A model generated the notes under the pieces. That model was given only the letters and a program-made list of their open reading frames with translations. It ran no database searches and was not told the origin of the DNA. Below are positions 13,979-26,029 of a DNA stretch of 64,000 nt, in pieces. Location of the stretch: NCBI GenBank assembly GCA_003008705.1, contig PDUO01000039.1, positions 40,750 to 104,749 of the forward strand, given 5' to 3'. Source of the stretch: Pezicula radicicola. Lineage: Eukaryota; Ascomycota; Leotiomycetes; Helotiales; Dermateaceae. The number at the start of each line of letters is the position of its first letter. Position 1 is the stretch's first letter. The translations under genes were made by a program, and so were the position numbers.

Positions 13979-16110
13979 TCAATCGACTTCCTCAATGAGA
14001 GCTTTCCTTGCTGGTTCTGCATCACGGGCGGCTCGCGGATTGATTGACAGCCCAGCCAACTCGCGAAGCTCACCCGAAGCCTCATTCACGGGAAGCAGGG
14101 AATTAATCTGCCATCCCTGCAAGCTATCAACGACATCTCTAGCGTGCTGCTTGACTAAACTATTATTGTCTATCGCCTCTACGTAGGATAAGATTCGCTG
14201 GACGTCCTCTAAACTCTGACCTAAGAGCCCGAACCCTAGTTTCTTCCCTTCTGCTCGTGCCATGTCCAGCGCTTTGAGGAAGTAGAGGATGAAGAGCACA
14301 GCTGCTCGCCATAGAATCCCTTTCTTGGGCTCGGGTTCAAGAGTAAGGATATGGAGACCTAGGTCGACTGCAGTAGATACCAGTGTTGACCTAATCCCGG
14401 CAACATTGACTTCTATGGCGGAGCCTAGAATACAAATCGCAGAAGCTCTGACTCGTACGTCTTCCGAGCCTCGTTTGCTTTCCCACCCGGACACGATTTA
14501 TGATAGAATCTCGTAATCCTCTTGTGACTCTTCGGTCCCAAGGACCTCATCTAGCTAAGGCACAGGGCCGTCCCAAGCTTCTTTAGCTTCTTCGTTTTGC
14601 TTGCGCTTCAGTTTATTTCGTTTTTGCTGTTCTACTTCGGTCTTGGGTCGATGGCCATGACGGTCGGCAATAAATAGCAGGCCTTCACAAGCTAACTTGG
14701 CTGAGTCCCCAGAGAAAGCTGTTGCGTTATTTTGTATAACTTGAAGTAAAGCCTCTCCAAGCCGTAGACGCTAGCCTAAGCTGTAGTCTTCGTGTGAATC
14801 TACGTACCGTTCCACCAAATCCTTCAAAACGGATTTCGGGTGCCTTTGTGATTACTGGATGAAAGATTATATGACCCTAAGATAAATATACTCATCACCA
14901 TCTTGAAGAATCGATAATAATAGCACTAACAAGGCTGGGATATCAATAATAGAGCTTTTCGCTTTAATCAAAGTGGAAATTAGCTCAAGGCCTTGAACAC
15001 GGACGGGGGTCGGTGAATCTATAGTAGTGAGATATGAGAGCGCAAGACTATATGTTTTCCGATCTTCCACTTGCTGGTTCGTGAAACTGGCCGTTGTTGT
15101 TGAAATCTCGGGCTCGTTAATCGTGTTCCGAAACTGAAGTAATAAAAGTAGATTCCGAGCAGTTGTTGATATTTCGTTTTTACTTTTTTGAGTAATAGAT
15201 TGTAACGACGCCTGAATCGAGTCTAGTACTGTGACCTCGGTTGTATTTTTCTTGAAGGCAGTTGAGGTCAGGACTATGTTTAATAAGCTTAAAGCAACCG
15301 CAACTATATCAACGGCCTCCTCCAGAGTTCCATCGACTTGGACAGCATCCGCTAATACACCCTAGACCAGCTTAAGCACCTAATACGAGTTGCTTACAAG
15401 CTTGTCTGGAAAGGCGGTCATTATTTTCTGTATGACTTTCGCTTTGATGAGCCTGATCTCTACATCCTAGACCGAAGCATTCGAAGGCTTAATCCTCGTT
15501 GAGATTATGGGCGAGGGGCTCGACTTGCTGTTATGTGACAACCATTTACTGCATAGACCAAGGAACAAGCTCGAAATCTCTGCTTCGGCATCAGCTGTGG
15601 CGACGAATTTCGCTATGAAGGAGATAATGTGGTCCGTTGCGTCATTAATAGGTTTTAAATCTAGTATAACGGTGTAAGAACTTGTATTAAGCTCTTGAAT
15701 CTAGATGCCTCTATTCCTAGCTAGAGCGTACTCCCAGCCTGGCCGACCTTTGAAGGTTAGGTTTACTAGAAGGGTGGGTAGTATATTTACAGTAGGATCA
15801 CTTCCAGCCTTTTTTTCTAGGTCCGTAGATGGTGGTGATAGTTGAATGAGAGTACTGAGTATTTGTTTAGCCGGCTCGTAGATCTTGGCTGCAGTATCTT
15901 GGTCATCGTGAATCCAAGATGCTAGTGCCCAGAGGGGAAGAAGTAATGGTGCCAGAAGCCGTTCAGCTAACGAAGGGTGTGGATATGAGGTCAAGAGGAT
16001 TGACAAATTTCGAACGCCCCGTTCGATGTCCTTAGAGGGTACTAGGATCCTAGGAGCTCCTAATGTGATAATCGGCTCTTCTAGTAAGGTAAGAACACGC
16101 CGGTTATAAT
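13979..16110 (-). pseudogene. RTP1-like HEAT-repeat protein, inactivated by stop codons
   Basis: One minus-strand frame, interrupted by about nine stop codons but showing no frameshift, encodes a helical-repeat protein of at least 700 residues. Recognisable blocks are TPVRVQGLELISTLI, IDIPALLVLLLSILQDGDEY and SQRHPKSVLKDLVERY (14850-15010), then a C-terminal block at 13979-14494. These resemble the RTP1/TANGO6 family, required for nuclear import of RNA polymerase II in yeast. The stops (for example near 15698, 15470, 14875, 14772 and 14557) stand where Gln, Trp or similar codons are expected, the pattern left by C-to-T RIP mutation. The N-terminal part is missing beyond 16110, where a RIP block starts. 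Family assignment is from remembered motifs, so moderately sure. It is probably a duplicate, since the function is essential. Confidence 0.7.
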
Positions 16111-16780
16111 GTCCTATTTAAATTAGAAGAGAATAAGACAAGGATAGGGGACGATATATAGTTATTATACTCTTTCTTAAATAGTAGAGTCCCTATTAGT
16201 ACCTTATAGAGGAACTCTACTATAGAGGTAGGCTTAGATTTATAATTATAGTTCTAGTAAGTACTAGTAGTCTAGACTATATATATAGGAGTATAAACTA
16301 ATAGAGAAGAGAGAACTAGTAAAGTAGACAAGGAAGAGAAAGTTATACTTTAGTTAGTAAAGGGGAAATACTATACTTAGGGAAAATAAGGTAACCTCTA
16401 TAAGATACAATTAGCCTTATTACAAGGGGAGACCTAGTAAGGTAATATAAAGTAGTTTATAGTTATAAGGTATAGTATATAATAGTAGTAATAGAGATAC
16501 TATCTATATAGCCTAAGAGGATAGATATATATATTAGTCTATAAGGATAGTATATAGGGTAGTTAGTATAGTATACTAATATAAGCTTAAGGAGTAAACA
16601 AGGTAGAGGGTATAGAGGGAGGTTCTAGTCTTAATTAAACCCCTAAATTAATAGGAAAATAATAAGCTTAGATAAAAGTCTTAAGACCTAAGGCCTAAGG
16701 GAAAGTATAGTAAGGAGGTAGCTGGCCTTACTTGTATTATAGTCTACTTATAGATTTATAATACAATTCTATACCTGCCG
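16111..16780. repeat. RIP-degraded TA-rich block
   Basis: About 670 bp dominated by TATAG/CTATA strings, nearly free of CG and CA/TG, with stops in all frames. It replaces the 5' portion of the RTP1-like pseudogene. It reads as a repeat mutated beyond recognition; the original element cannot be named. From 16781 to about 16960 there is less degraded Thr/Pro-coding-like sequence with stops, probably part of the dispersed element that follows. Confidence 0.6.
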
Positions 16781-16959
16781 TCTATTATACACCACTATTG
16801 CATCTCGTCCTTGCCCGATATTACTATTACTACTATCGAAACCTCATCGATCCTTAACCTGTATACCACTACCACCAACACTAATTCTACCTCCTAAGGT
16901 AACTACATCACTAACGCCAGTGATTACTCCGCCAACTACTCTGCTACGCCGCCGCTTAC

Positions 16960-17270
16960 TAGATATACTTCTTAGAAGGAGGTACGACGGAGAAGAAGAG
17001 TTATCCCGGGGGGAAAGTTGCTAGAAAATAGACTTTCTTGGCGTAAAACTTGGCCCAATCTTGGTAGTCTTTTTTTCCTATTTAGAATAAATAGTCAAGG
17101 CTATTTCATACATCCTATTTAGGAGAAATAATCGAGGCCATTTCATACAGGTAATTTTGCCTTAGGCTCTGAAATCGAATTATATAGCCCAGGCAAATGC
17201 CAGCAATATAGGCTTCGAATTACTAGTAATATAGGCTCTAAAATTAAATTATATTCGCTATTCACCCTGG
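16960..17270 (+). repeat. Dispersed repeat family R46, copy near 17 kb
   Basis: The stretch CTTAGAAGGAGGTACGACGG followed by GAGAAGAAGAG matches, in inverted orientation, the sequence at about 57895-57960. It is followed here, as there, by CAGGTAA and then units beginning GAAATCGAATTATATAG. The same unit recurs at 33015-33110 and 52740-52800. Shared order over about 300 bp in two places indicates copies of one element, and this is its 3' end. Class not determined. Confidence 0.6.
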
Positions 17271-17281
17271 ACAGTGACTAT

Positions 17282-18263
17282 TTGGCCAAGCCGCCAGGTG
17301 AATGCTGCCGCAAGGGCTGCCTCTACGAGGGAGAGCCTCGAGGTAGTTTCGATACAGTTGCAGGTATCAAAACATATGTTGCGATGCCGACAAAACCAAA
17401 TGGACATATACTATTCTATTTTCCCGACATTTGGGGATTTTTCAAAAATGCATTTCTGGTCACGGATGGCTTCGCTGATGCGGGGTTTCTAGTGCTCGGC
17501 CTGGATTATTTTATGGGAGTAGGTCTCGCGAGTATATGTTGTTTTTTTATCCTCATAATAACTTGCTGATGGCGTCTATAGGATCCTGTATGGGTGCACA
17601 GGAAAACCGATGATGACAAAGAAACCGAGCCAGATTTTGATTATGAAGCATGGAAATTCAAGCACCAGCCTTTTGCTGCTGAGAACCTGCCCAAATGGGT
17701 AGATGCGGTCAAGCAAAAATATGGAAAGCCAGAGACAAAATATGCATGTGTAGGGTAAGTCAAGGACTCTAAACAATAATTAACTCATTTCTTTATTAAC
17801 GAACGTTAAGGTACTGCTTTGGAGCGCCTTATGTGTGTAAAGAGCTTGCCCGCCAGTCGGTGACTGCTGGTACATTTGCTCATCCAGCGTTTTTAAAAGA
17901 GCACCACTTCTCAAATATCAAGGGTACTTTGTGTTCTCCCTTGTAAAACCTCAAAATTTAATATCTGGAAATCGCAGGTCCTCTTTTCCTTTCTTGTGCT
18001 GAAATCGACCATTCGTTTGGGCCTGCAAACCGAAGAAGGGCAGTAGATATCTTGCAATCTAGGGCACAACCCCATCACGTACAGTTGTTCTCAGGGGTCG
18101 TACATGGGTTTGCTCTACGAGGAGATCAAATAATCCATATGAACGTGAGATAGCCCTCCTTAAAACTTTACAAATAATGATTGAAATTAAGTGCTGTCTA
18201 GTCTACACGCAAGAACAGAGTCTACAAGGCATTGCAAGTTGGTTCAAATTCTGGCTCTCTTAA
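17282..18263 (+). CDS. Dienelactone hydrolase family protein, 5' end unclear
   Basis: Alpha/beta hydrolase of the dienelactone hydrolase family, which opens lactone rings. Five exons fit: about 17282-17518, 17582-17754, 17811-17923, 17978-18144 and 18192-18263. The Cys-Asp-His triad is visible: nucleophile Cys in GYCFGAP, Asp in CAEIDHSFG and His in VVHGFALRGD. The C-terminus SLQGIASWFKFWLS is typical. The N-terminus starts at LAKPPGECCRKG, but no in-frame ATG is present. The 5' side runs straight into the R46 repeat, so the start was either lost by insertion or lies on an exon I could not find. The catalytic core is intact, so this may be a recent pseudogene or a gene with a remote first exon. 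A second family member lies at 60999-61971. Confidence 0.7.
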
Positions 18264-18289
18264 TAGAGGAAATAGAAAGATAGTTAATT

Positions 18290-18705
18290 TGAAAAGTAAT
18301 AGGCTTTTTAGGGTAATGTAGTTCTTAGGTATAAAAAAAACAATAATTAATTAAAATCCTATTAAAAAGTATATAAAAGACTTAAATACTATTAAATTTT
18401 TAACTTTAGTTTTATATATTATTTATTTTAAAGTTATAAACTTATAAAGGTTAAATAAAAAGTATAAGAGTTAATTATAATTAATTTAATAACTTTACTT
18501 TTAATTTAAAAGTATCTTTAATTTATAAAGGATACATTAATTTATATTAAGTATAATCTAAGTATTTTAGTTATATAACCTTAGAAAAATACTATTATTA
18601 TTTTACGAGGTTTTATATAACAACTAATTAGATTTCTAACTTAGAAAACTATTTATCTTTTATTTTACAAAATTATATTTAGTAATAATACTTATTTTTC
18701 ACTAA
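18290..18705. repeat. RIP-degraded TA-rich block
   Basis: About 415 bp of A/T-rich sequence rich in TTAATTTA and TATAA strings, with stops in every frame and no CG. It separates the dienelactone hydrolase from the next gene. The original element is not recognisable. Confidence 0.6.
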
Positions 18706-19567
18706 GGATCGTTCTCCCCTCCAGGCTGAAGAGATCCGTAGTCGATGTATCGGGCGAGCTAGCTCGGTGATTCTCCTCTCGTTTCGCAATGACACGCATG
18801 GTTAGAGGTGGTCGCAGCAACAAGAAAGTTGTCGGATGGTTGTGTCTGTGAGAGAAGGAAAGGAAGATTGAATTTTTGTTTAAAGTTCACCAGCAGCATG
18901 ATCGGTCAGCCAGCACGGACGTATGAAACCTCTCTCTGCTGGACCTGACACCGCGATCTCGAGTAGCACCACATCGAGAACTTCGACATCAAGCTTGCCA
19001 ATTGAGAGAGCCCCGAGGAGCAAAGAGAGATTCACGAGCCGTGATAATCAGATTCTTGCAAGTTTCACTGGTACTACGGGCTATTGGTGTTAAGCATGCA
19101 TATCTTACGTATTTTTCAAATATTGCAGTAGAGAATCCGCAATTCGCCGGTGAAATCCTCCGGCTTCGTTTTAGTCTCAATTAGCCGTTGGAATTCTTCC
19201 TGCCCCGGGCCGTCGAGTTTCTTCACAGATACGGCGAAACCTGTGCGGCTCAGATCGCTGACAGAATTCGGCCCTCGCAATCTCGTCCATACCAGTTGAG
19301 ATGATCGTATGATCATTGTTGCAGCTTGTTCAACGCCGTAAGTTAACTAAAACAAAATCCGAAGTATAGTAGTAGCTAGGATCATAAACCCTAACTGCAA
19401 TGTCGTCGCCACAAGAACCATCTAGCACCTGTGAAGACACTGAGATAAAAGGGCCACAAGCGTTTTGCAAACCTCAATCCCCACTTACGAAACATCGATC
19501 TCACACACACACACACACAAATATACAATTCGACGACCAGAAATCGTAACTACACTTTCTATTTACC
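18706..19567. other. Upstream region of the PhyH-like gene, with a CA microsatellite
   Basis: Normal-composition DNA of about 860 bp. It includes a (CA)n run at 19501-19519, 49 bp before the next start codon. A 66-codon minus-strand open frame (19116-19316) has a balanced composition but no recognised motif and no partner exon, so I do not call it. The rest is taken as promoter and spacer. Confidence 0.45.
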
Positions 19568-20994
19568 ATGGCTACTAAGACGGTTTCCCCAAAAGCTCCG
19601 GTCTTGGCGCTAAACGTCACGGAAGCCGAAAATGTAAGCCGCGTGCTTTTCTCCCAAACCTGCCTCTCCTACGTAGTCGCACTTGGAATTGCCCATGGTC
19701 AAGGCTTCAAATTAGTGCTAACATTCATCCCATAAGACTCCAGAATGGCTCAAGGAATTCCGCACCAGAGGTTGGACCGTTGTCCGTCAAACTCTCCCCA
19801 GAGAAAAGTCCCTGGCCTACGCTGATAAGGGCTACGAATGGCTCGAGAGTTGGGGTCTTGGCTTCGATCGCAATGATCCCTCCACATACAAGACGGAGAA
19901 CCTCCCTTGGCATACCCGTGGTGGACTTTACGTTCGGTAAGTCCTACACATCATGTGACGCAATGCCGGAGCGGTTTTGGCTAACAACTTGCTTAGGTAC
20001 GGTATGGGCCATGAGCAGTTCGTTTGGGACCTGAAGTCAGAACCCGGCCTGATCGAGAAGTTTGAGCAACTCTGGGGAACTAAAGACCTGCTCGTTTCTT
20101 TCGGTGAGTAGTCATCCATTCCTCCATTGCTATTTCTTTTCTCACGGCTCCCTGATTCCATCCCGCTGTTATCTCTCTAGCCGGCTGTCACTTCAAATTC
20201 GTTGCCCGAAAAGCCTAATGCTCTCTTACAGATGGTGTTAACCTCTCTATCCCCGAGAAGGAGCGTCCTAAGACCCATCCTCTCTTCGCCCCCTGGTCCC
20301 ACGTCGACCAATCCCCTCTCCGCTCTGACTTTGATTGCGCTCAGGGTATCCTAAATCTGCTCCCTAACGGTCCTGATGATGGTGGTCTGATGGTCCTTGA
20401 TGGTTCCAGCAAGTACTACACCGAACTGTGGCAGCACTTCGACCATAAGAAGCCCGAGGGGGGTTGGAACACCTGGGCACAGCAGTATGTCGACGAAGAA
20501 ATATGCCAGTGGCTTGAGTCGAAGGGATGCAAGTGGGTAAAAGTTTGCGCCGAGCCTGGCGACCTCTTGCTCTGGGACTCGGTTAGTCATCTAACCGGCC
20601 GATACGCACGATTTCGTTGATGAAACACTGACTCTTATGATGAACAGAGGACTATCCATTACGGTGCTCCGCCATCGTCCACCAACCCCCGTTTCGCTGC
20701 CTGTACGTTGATAGAATGTCCTTTCGCCTGACATCTCTTTCTCCCCCATACTAACATCAGTCCCCAGACGTCTGCTACAAACCCGCCAACCTAGTCTCAG
20801 AAGAAACCAAGAAGTGGTTGCTCGACACGTTCGAGAAGAAGCAGAGCACCACGCACGACCCAGCAGCCCCACGAGTCAAACCTCGTCTCCCGCCTGAGGA
20901 GCATCCTTCGTACGCGGAGGCGGCTCGTCGACCGGTCCAACAGCCTGTCTTGTCCGAGCGGGGCAAGCAGTTGGCCGGCGTAGCGCCCTACTAA
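19568..20994 (+). CDS. Phytanoyl-CoA dioxygenase (PhyH) family oxygenase, 334 aa
   Basis: Non-heme Fe(II)/2-oxoglutarate dioxygenase of the PhyH family. Six exons (19568-19633, 19737-19936, 19997-20103, 20232-20581, 20648-20702, 20768-20994) join to 334 residues. The facial triad is readable: His148-Val-Asp150 in WSHVDQSP and the distal His245 in RTIHYGAP. Arg256 in NPRF would hold 2-oxoglutarate. A cis-Pro-rich tail ends in GKQLAGVAPY. Fungal relatives act on diverse substrates, including secondary metabolites, so the substrate is open. It is isolated between a RIP block and a MITE, with no co-directional neighbour nearby. All motifs and splice sites are intact, so it is likely functional despite the decayed surroundings. 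Confidence 0.9.
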
Positions 20995-21223
20995 AGGGTT
21001 CAGGGGAGTTCGATCTAGTAGGAGTTGACGAAGCATGGAGATCTAAAGAGACATAACAAGGGGGCGTCATTTTGTCATACCGTTCAGAGTTTGGGTAGCT
21101 GCAAAGTTGGATTATAATCAGTGTGGGTAACAATATGACGATATATCATATCGATCGTGATATTGCCAATACCATATTGACAATATGATATTATGATGAT
21201 ATGATGCGATATTAAACTTGCTA

Positions 21224-21359
21224 TACGAAGGCGCGTTTTTTAAGTATTGATGGAGCCTGGTCTAAGCGTTTTTACAGCAAAACGTACTCACGTAGTACTG
21301 ATTTTAAGTAAGAAACGCTTAGACTAGGCTTAATACTTAAAAAAAACGCGCGTTCCGTA
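21224..21359. mobile_element. MITE, TACGAAGG family, 136 bp
   Basis: Inverted ends read TACGAAGGCGCGTTTTTT on the left and, reversed, TACGGAACGCGCGTTTTT on the right, each bordered by TA. The inner half contains GGTCTAAGCGTTTTTAC and its inverted partner. The element at 51945-52057 carries the same inner motif as GGTCCAAGCG, differing by a C/T transition at a CA site. No coding capacity. The flank at 21130-21200 is an ATATGATAT-rich low-complexity run. Confidence 0.75.
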
Positions 21360-21474
21360 TTATCATAATATTACTATACAAAGGTTAAATTATAAAGTAA
21401 TAGCGGTGGTCCGTGCACTCCTAGAATTATTAAAAAGCCTTATATTTTATTTATTTTAAATAACTATTTACAGA

Positions 21475-23130
21475 CTAGTATCGTTGAGCGTCGTACTGGA
21501 ATATGCTGCACGTGATGAGGAGATATTGCAAGTCCAGCGTAAGATCAAGAAGAAACTGCCCAAGAGAGACAGAAAGGCCATCAAGTATACGTACGCGGAG
21601 CTCGATCAGCTGATGTAGGAATGTCTCAACAACGCTGAGGCAAAACAACAATCACATTACTCGGACACAGCCCTCTCGAACCGGGTGGGCAGGGGAGCCG
21701 TTGCATTTCTCGGCGGCTGCCATGACTACTTGGAGGCGTACTCGGGAGTTGTGCAGCTGATGGAGGGAGTTAGCCCAGGTTATGGGACAGCTGCGTATGA
21801 GGCACTATCAATTTTCCTTGTGGTGCGTCCGTCTTCGATCTCATCAAAGCTCCTATTTCTGAATTCACCTCTAGGTCTCAGTGAACAAGAAGCAGACTGA
21901 AAGCAGGATCGACACAATGTTGGAGACCTTGAGACGAGAGTATACCCGAATAGGGAGACTGGAGCCCATATATAACAAGGACATGCACGGCCACGTCGCC
22001 AAAGTGTACGATTTGGGGATACGTTTTCTACAGGACGCAGCTCGGTACTACTCCTTCAAGTCGTACAGGAGGTTCTGGCACATCCTGGCCAAGCCGCCAA
22101 GCGTCGACCTCCAACGTAGGGTGTCGTCCATCGAGAGAGCAATTGCTCTGCTGGTTGATGAAAGAGACACTCAAGACAGGATCCGGTTGGGCTCGGTGGA
22201 GACAAAGGTTGAAGCAAACCTTGAACGTCAGCATTTGCCCCCCTAAACACCCAAAAAATTAAAATGGATTGGTCGCTGGGACTAACCGTCTGCTTTATCT
22301 CTTAGTAAACCTTGCTTCCAGAGCAGAGGAACGAATTGAGAGATTAAGAGAGCTGCTTGAGACGGTGGATGAAGATCTCTATGCCCGTCTTGATGCGTAC
22401 AATGACAGACTGGAGGAGACCATTAATCTCAAGAAGCTGGAACCCTTTGACTTCGAAGGGAAGCTTCTCAGGAATAAAGTCTTTCAAGCTTGGGACACGG
22501 GAACCGCTTCTAGTTTCCTAGTCGTCAGAGGGAAAACAGTTGCCCCGTACAACACACCTGAGTTGGGTTTCATCAGCTGCGACCAGTGTCATTCGTCTAC
22601 ACAGAGTGTTCTCGCCGAGTGCGAGTCCACGCAACCCGAGCTCAGGCAGCCAGAACAATACTGGCCTGGCTTTCTATTGCTGCTAGGACCCGGACGCAGA
22701 CCTGCAGGATCCAGTGAGGCCTCTCTCCCCAACGACCGTGGTCTCAGATCTCATACATCAACTCCTGAGGACGATAAAAGCGAGAGTAATCCTCAATGAT
22801 GATGAGTACTTCAGCAAATTGAGGTTCAGAATCAGCAAAGCCGGGATCGCAGCCAGCAAGGGTAATCGCCGAGTTCGGCTGCGTGAACTGCATTCCATTC
22901 TTAACAGCTTGTTGCAGGACTTATCATTCAGCAAAATGTACTTGGTACTGGATCGACCGGACTGTATGAGCGATCATGACACGGCCTTGAGGTTGTTCCT
23001 GGACCTTATAGAAACATGTCCAACGGGGCTGAAGATCCTCATTGTCGGCCGGGACATCGGTGATGATTTCTTAAGTGACAGTCGTGAGAAAGGATGCTTC
23101 CACGAGCTGGTGTTTAATCAACACAACTAA
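21475..23130 (+). pseudogene. NLR-like (STAND) protein remnant
   Basis: Broken frames at 21475-22243, 22269-22799 and 22714-23130 together resemble the N-terminal part of fungal NACHT/ankyrin-type proteins. First comes a helical region with VGRGAVAFLGGCHDYLEAYSG and ILAKPPSVDLQRRVSSIE (similar N-termini are annotated DUF7708, from memory). Then comes a segment with YLVLDRPDC and LKILIVGRDI resembling the Walker B and sensor region of a NACHT domain. The P-loop between them is not readable in frame. There is a stop inside the first segment (near 21619) and frame changes later, and the repeats are absent; a RIP block follows at 23135. I take it as a truncated pseudogene. Confidence 0.6.
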
Positions 23131-23134
23131 ACGC

Positions 23135-23640
23135 AAATGAACTTACTATCACGTCCGAGATAATATAAAATTTTATTCACTTACCCTATTTATAATATTA
23201 TTATAATTTTTATAACTTAAGCCTTACTACTATAGGTAATTTAAAAGACTTCTAGCACTAAGTAGTATTTAAATATTTATTTAGGGGTATATTAAATAAT
23301 AAGATATTATTTATATAACTTATATAACTTACTGTAACAATAGTTAACCTATTTCTCTTTTAAACTAATAACTAAGCTTAACTTAACTACTTCTTTAACT
23401 TCTTAGTTAGTTTCTAACTAAACAACTATAATAGTAATTAAATATTACCTTTATATTTTACCTACTTATTTAATAGCCTTCTATATAAATATTAACTATA
23501 TTTAATATTAGTTTATATAAGTTATATATAAAGATTAATAGTATTTAATTTTAATTAAAAATAGCGCCTTGGTTTAAATTTACTAGGCTATAAGCTCTTC
23601 ACTCTAATTATTCCTTATATAAATCTTATAATAAACTCTT
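23135..23640. repeat. RIP-degraded TA-rich block
   Basis: About 500 bp of AT-rich sequence with TTAACTTA and TATATAA strings and no open frame, abutting the 3' end of the MFS transporter gene and the broken NLR-like gene. It probably replaced the NLR repeat region. Element not identifiable. Confidence 0.6.
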
Positions 23641-23642
23641 AG

Positions 23643-25510
23643 CTATTCACCAACCTCACGATCATCAGCCCAATTAATAAATGAGATTACACGCCACCTC
23701 AGAGAAGTGCGACGAATAGTCTTGCCCCAGAAGTACAGCGGGATCCAGAATAGGAGGCAGATTCCAGAGATAGCAGCCATCTCGCCATATGCTAGGCCGT
23801 ACCCCTTTTCAACCCAGACATTCGTGTAGAATGAGAGAAGGAAGCCGAAGCAAGCTAGAAGAAACACTATCAGCTAATTAAAAGCAAAGTTTATGGAAGA
23901 GATCTTCATACACTTGAACGCAAGCTGCGTAACAGTGACTTCTCCCGCGATGGGACGATAAGAGTCAATGCAATAAGTGAACGATACATTAGTGCCTTGA
24001 ACCACGGCAAAAGAAACTAGGCATGCCAGTCAGAAACGTTTCGCTTGGGACGGGTACAGGAGCCTACTAAAGAACAATCCTAAGGTTGGAGCCATCCAAT
24101 GCATCTTCTCCTGAATGCCGAATCCATACAATAGCAGTGCTAGTGGGGAGGCTATACAGGCTAAGATCATAGCAGGCAGACGCATCTCCGGTTCTCTGAT
24201 ACCACCGTTTCGCTTCGTGAAGTAGTCAGCAACCCAGTCGGAGAGTGGGCCGCCGAGTAATATGCCGACTGCTGAGCCAAGAATGGCGGCAATGTAACAC
24301 AAGCCTGCTTGATATGCTTCGAAGCCGTAGGCCGTCTGGAAGGCGCTTGCGATGTTCGAAGAGATAGCCACCAGGAAGCCGATAGTCACAGACATGACGA
24401 TGGTAGCCCAGAACACCGGCGGCAAGATAATAAGACCAAGCGGACGGATGATCATTCTCCACAAGGGCTCATCGGTGTGTTTATGTCCATCCCAGGGTCG
24501 CAGACTCTTTATGTAACTCATCTTCTCAGGGATAGCCGGCATACCTGCCTCATTTTCGGCGTGAACGGCTGCTTTTGTCTCGCTTGCTAAGTCGTTCTCG
24601 ATTTGAAAGGTAGACGGATCGACAATGAGAGGGTTATCGATACGATCGTAGGTGGTTTCGGGGAAAAAGAAGATGACACAAACAAGAGTAGCGCCGACGA
24701 GGGCGGCTCCGACCCAATATATGACGCGCCATCCATGGTTGATGGTAATCAGGCCCGCGATAACAGAACCGAATGCTACGCCTGCTGAGAGGGCCGCATT
24801 GTATATCCTTCGTACATTTTCAGCTTTACGAGTTGAATCAGGAGAGGGTAATGCGAACTTACGCCATATACAACCCACGCTCATGAAGGAAGAAAATATC
24901 GCAGATGGTCAGTGGGGCAAGACACTCGCCAGCACCGCCAGCAAGACCTAAGAACAACCTAGTGGTCATCTCACCACCGTAGGTCTTCGCAGCACCAGAA
25001 CCTATGATCATGAAGAAGTAGATAACGAACGAAGCAATGTACACAGGTCGACGTCCGTACTTGATCATGATTGGTACCCAGACAAGATTCCCAACTCCTT
25101 GAGCTAAGGCACTGTTGTTGAAGAAATAAGCTACCTTGGGGATAGAGACGGCAGGTGATTCTGTGGGAAAGTAAGATTGCGCGACAGAGACCATGGCGAT
25201 GGTTGGACCGGCGGCCATGAAGTTGCACATTACCATGGCAGTGCAGACGAGGATTGCAATCCAGATTTTATAGGCATAGTTCCTGGATTTGTTAGTAAGA
25301 GAATCGCTGGAATAGGCAGAGAGCATACCATTTAAGAGGATCATTGGGATCAAGAGACGGCGTTGGCAACAAGATGATTTCTTGGGTCTCTGCATCGCGA
25401 AGTCTCACATGTCCGAGGGTATGCCAATGCTCGGGGTCATGAGTATGATCTAGTGGGGGAGCAACGTCGATGTTCTCCTCCATAGTGGTAGTTGCTGTGT
25501 TTTCGCCCAT
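23643..25510 (-). CDS. MFS transporter (DHA1 type), 556 aa
   Basis: Proton-driven membrane exporter of the major facilitator superfamily. Five exons on the minus strand (25510-25329, 25282-24863, 24807-24068, 24016-23912, 23866-23643) give 556 residues with about 12 hydrophobic segments. A long soluble N-terminus (about 65 residues) ends in DPNDPLKW, typical of fungal DHA1 carriers. The loop motif GRRPVY follows TM2, and RLFLGLAGGAGECLAP matches TM4. The central loop is long and charged. The tail ends in a basic stretch. All introns are 45-55 bp with good borders. It could export the halogenated polyketide or another compound; 13 kb and several wrecks separate it from the core cluster, so the link is only positional. 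Confidence 0.9.
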
Positions 25511-26029
25511 TCTGTCGAGATCTATTATCTGGATTGCGACGCTGATGAGGTCGAGAGGCGCTGTTGCAGAGATGGGACGAAAAAGTGATCAGATGTAATG
25601 CTTTTGTACTGTTTTTTACGGAGCGGACTCCCAACGCGCTAGCACGGTAGTGGAGGGAAGTTTCCGCAGAATTAATAGATAGAAGCAAAGGTTATTATAG
25701 AACCTGGAGGTCGTCTGGAGGAGCCGATTGTTAGGGTGATGTGTGTGTACACGAGAAATAGCCCTAACTCGGGAGACGTACAGCTGTCTACGCGGCAGCA
25801 GACATGGAGAGGAGAACATCGAGGCACTATAAGCCTATCATTTTAAATTTTCCTTGTCTCAATAATGCGTGTTTATGTTCATTGTCCATTAGAATCTCTG
25901 CCCACATAGCATTTCCGGGAAGACTAGTCAAAGGCCTGCTTCCGCTTGTGGGCGGTCGGATGGAAGGTGGGGGAGGGATGTGGTGGAGATTGTATTACCC
26001 ACGTCATCAAACCCTCGTATCACGTCGGA

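Noticed and set aside
19116..19316. Small minus-strand gene of 66 codons
   Set aside because: No recognised motif, no convincing partner exon, and it overlaps another frame on the opposite strand.
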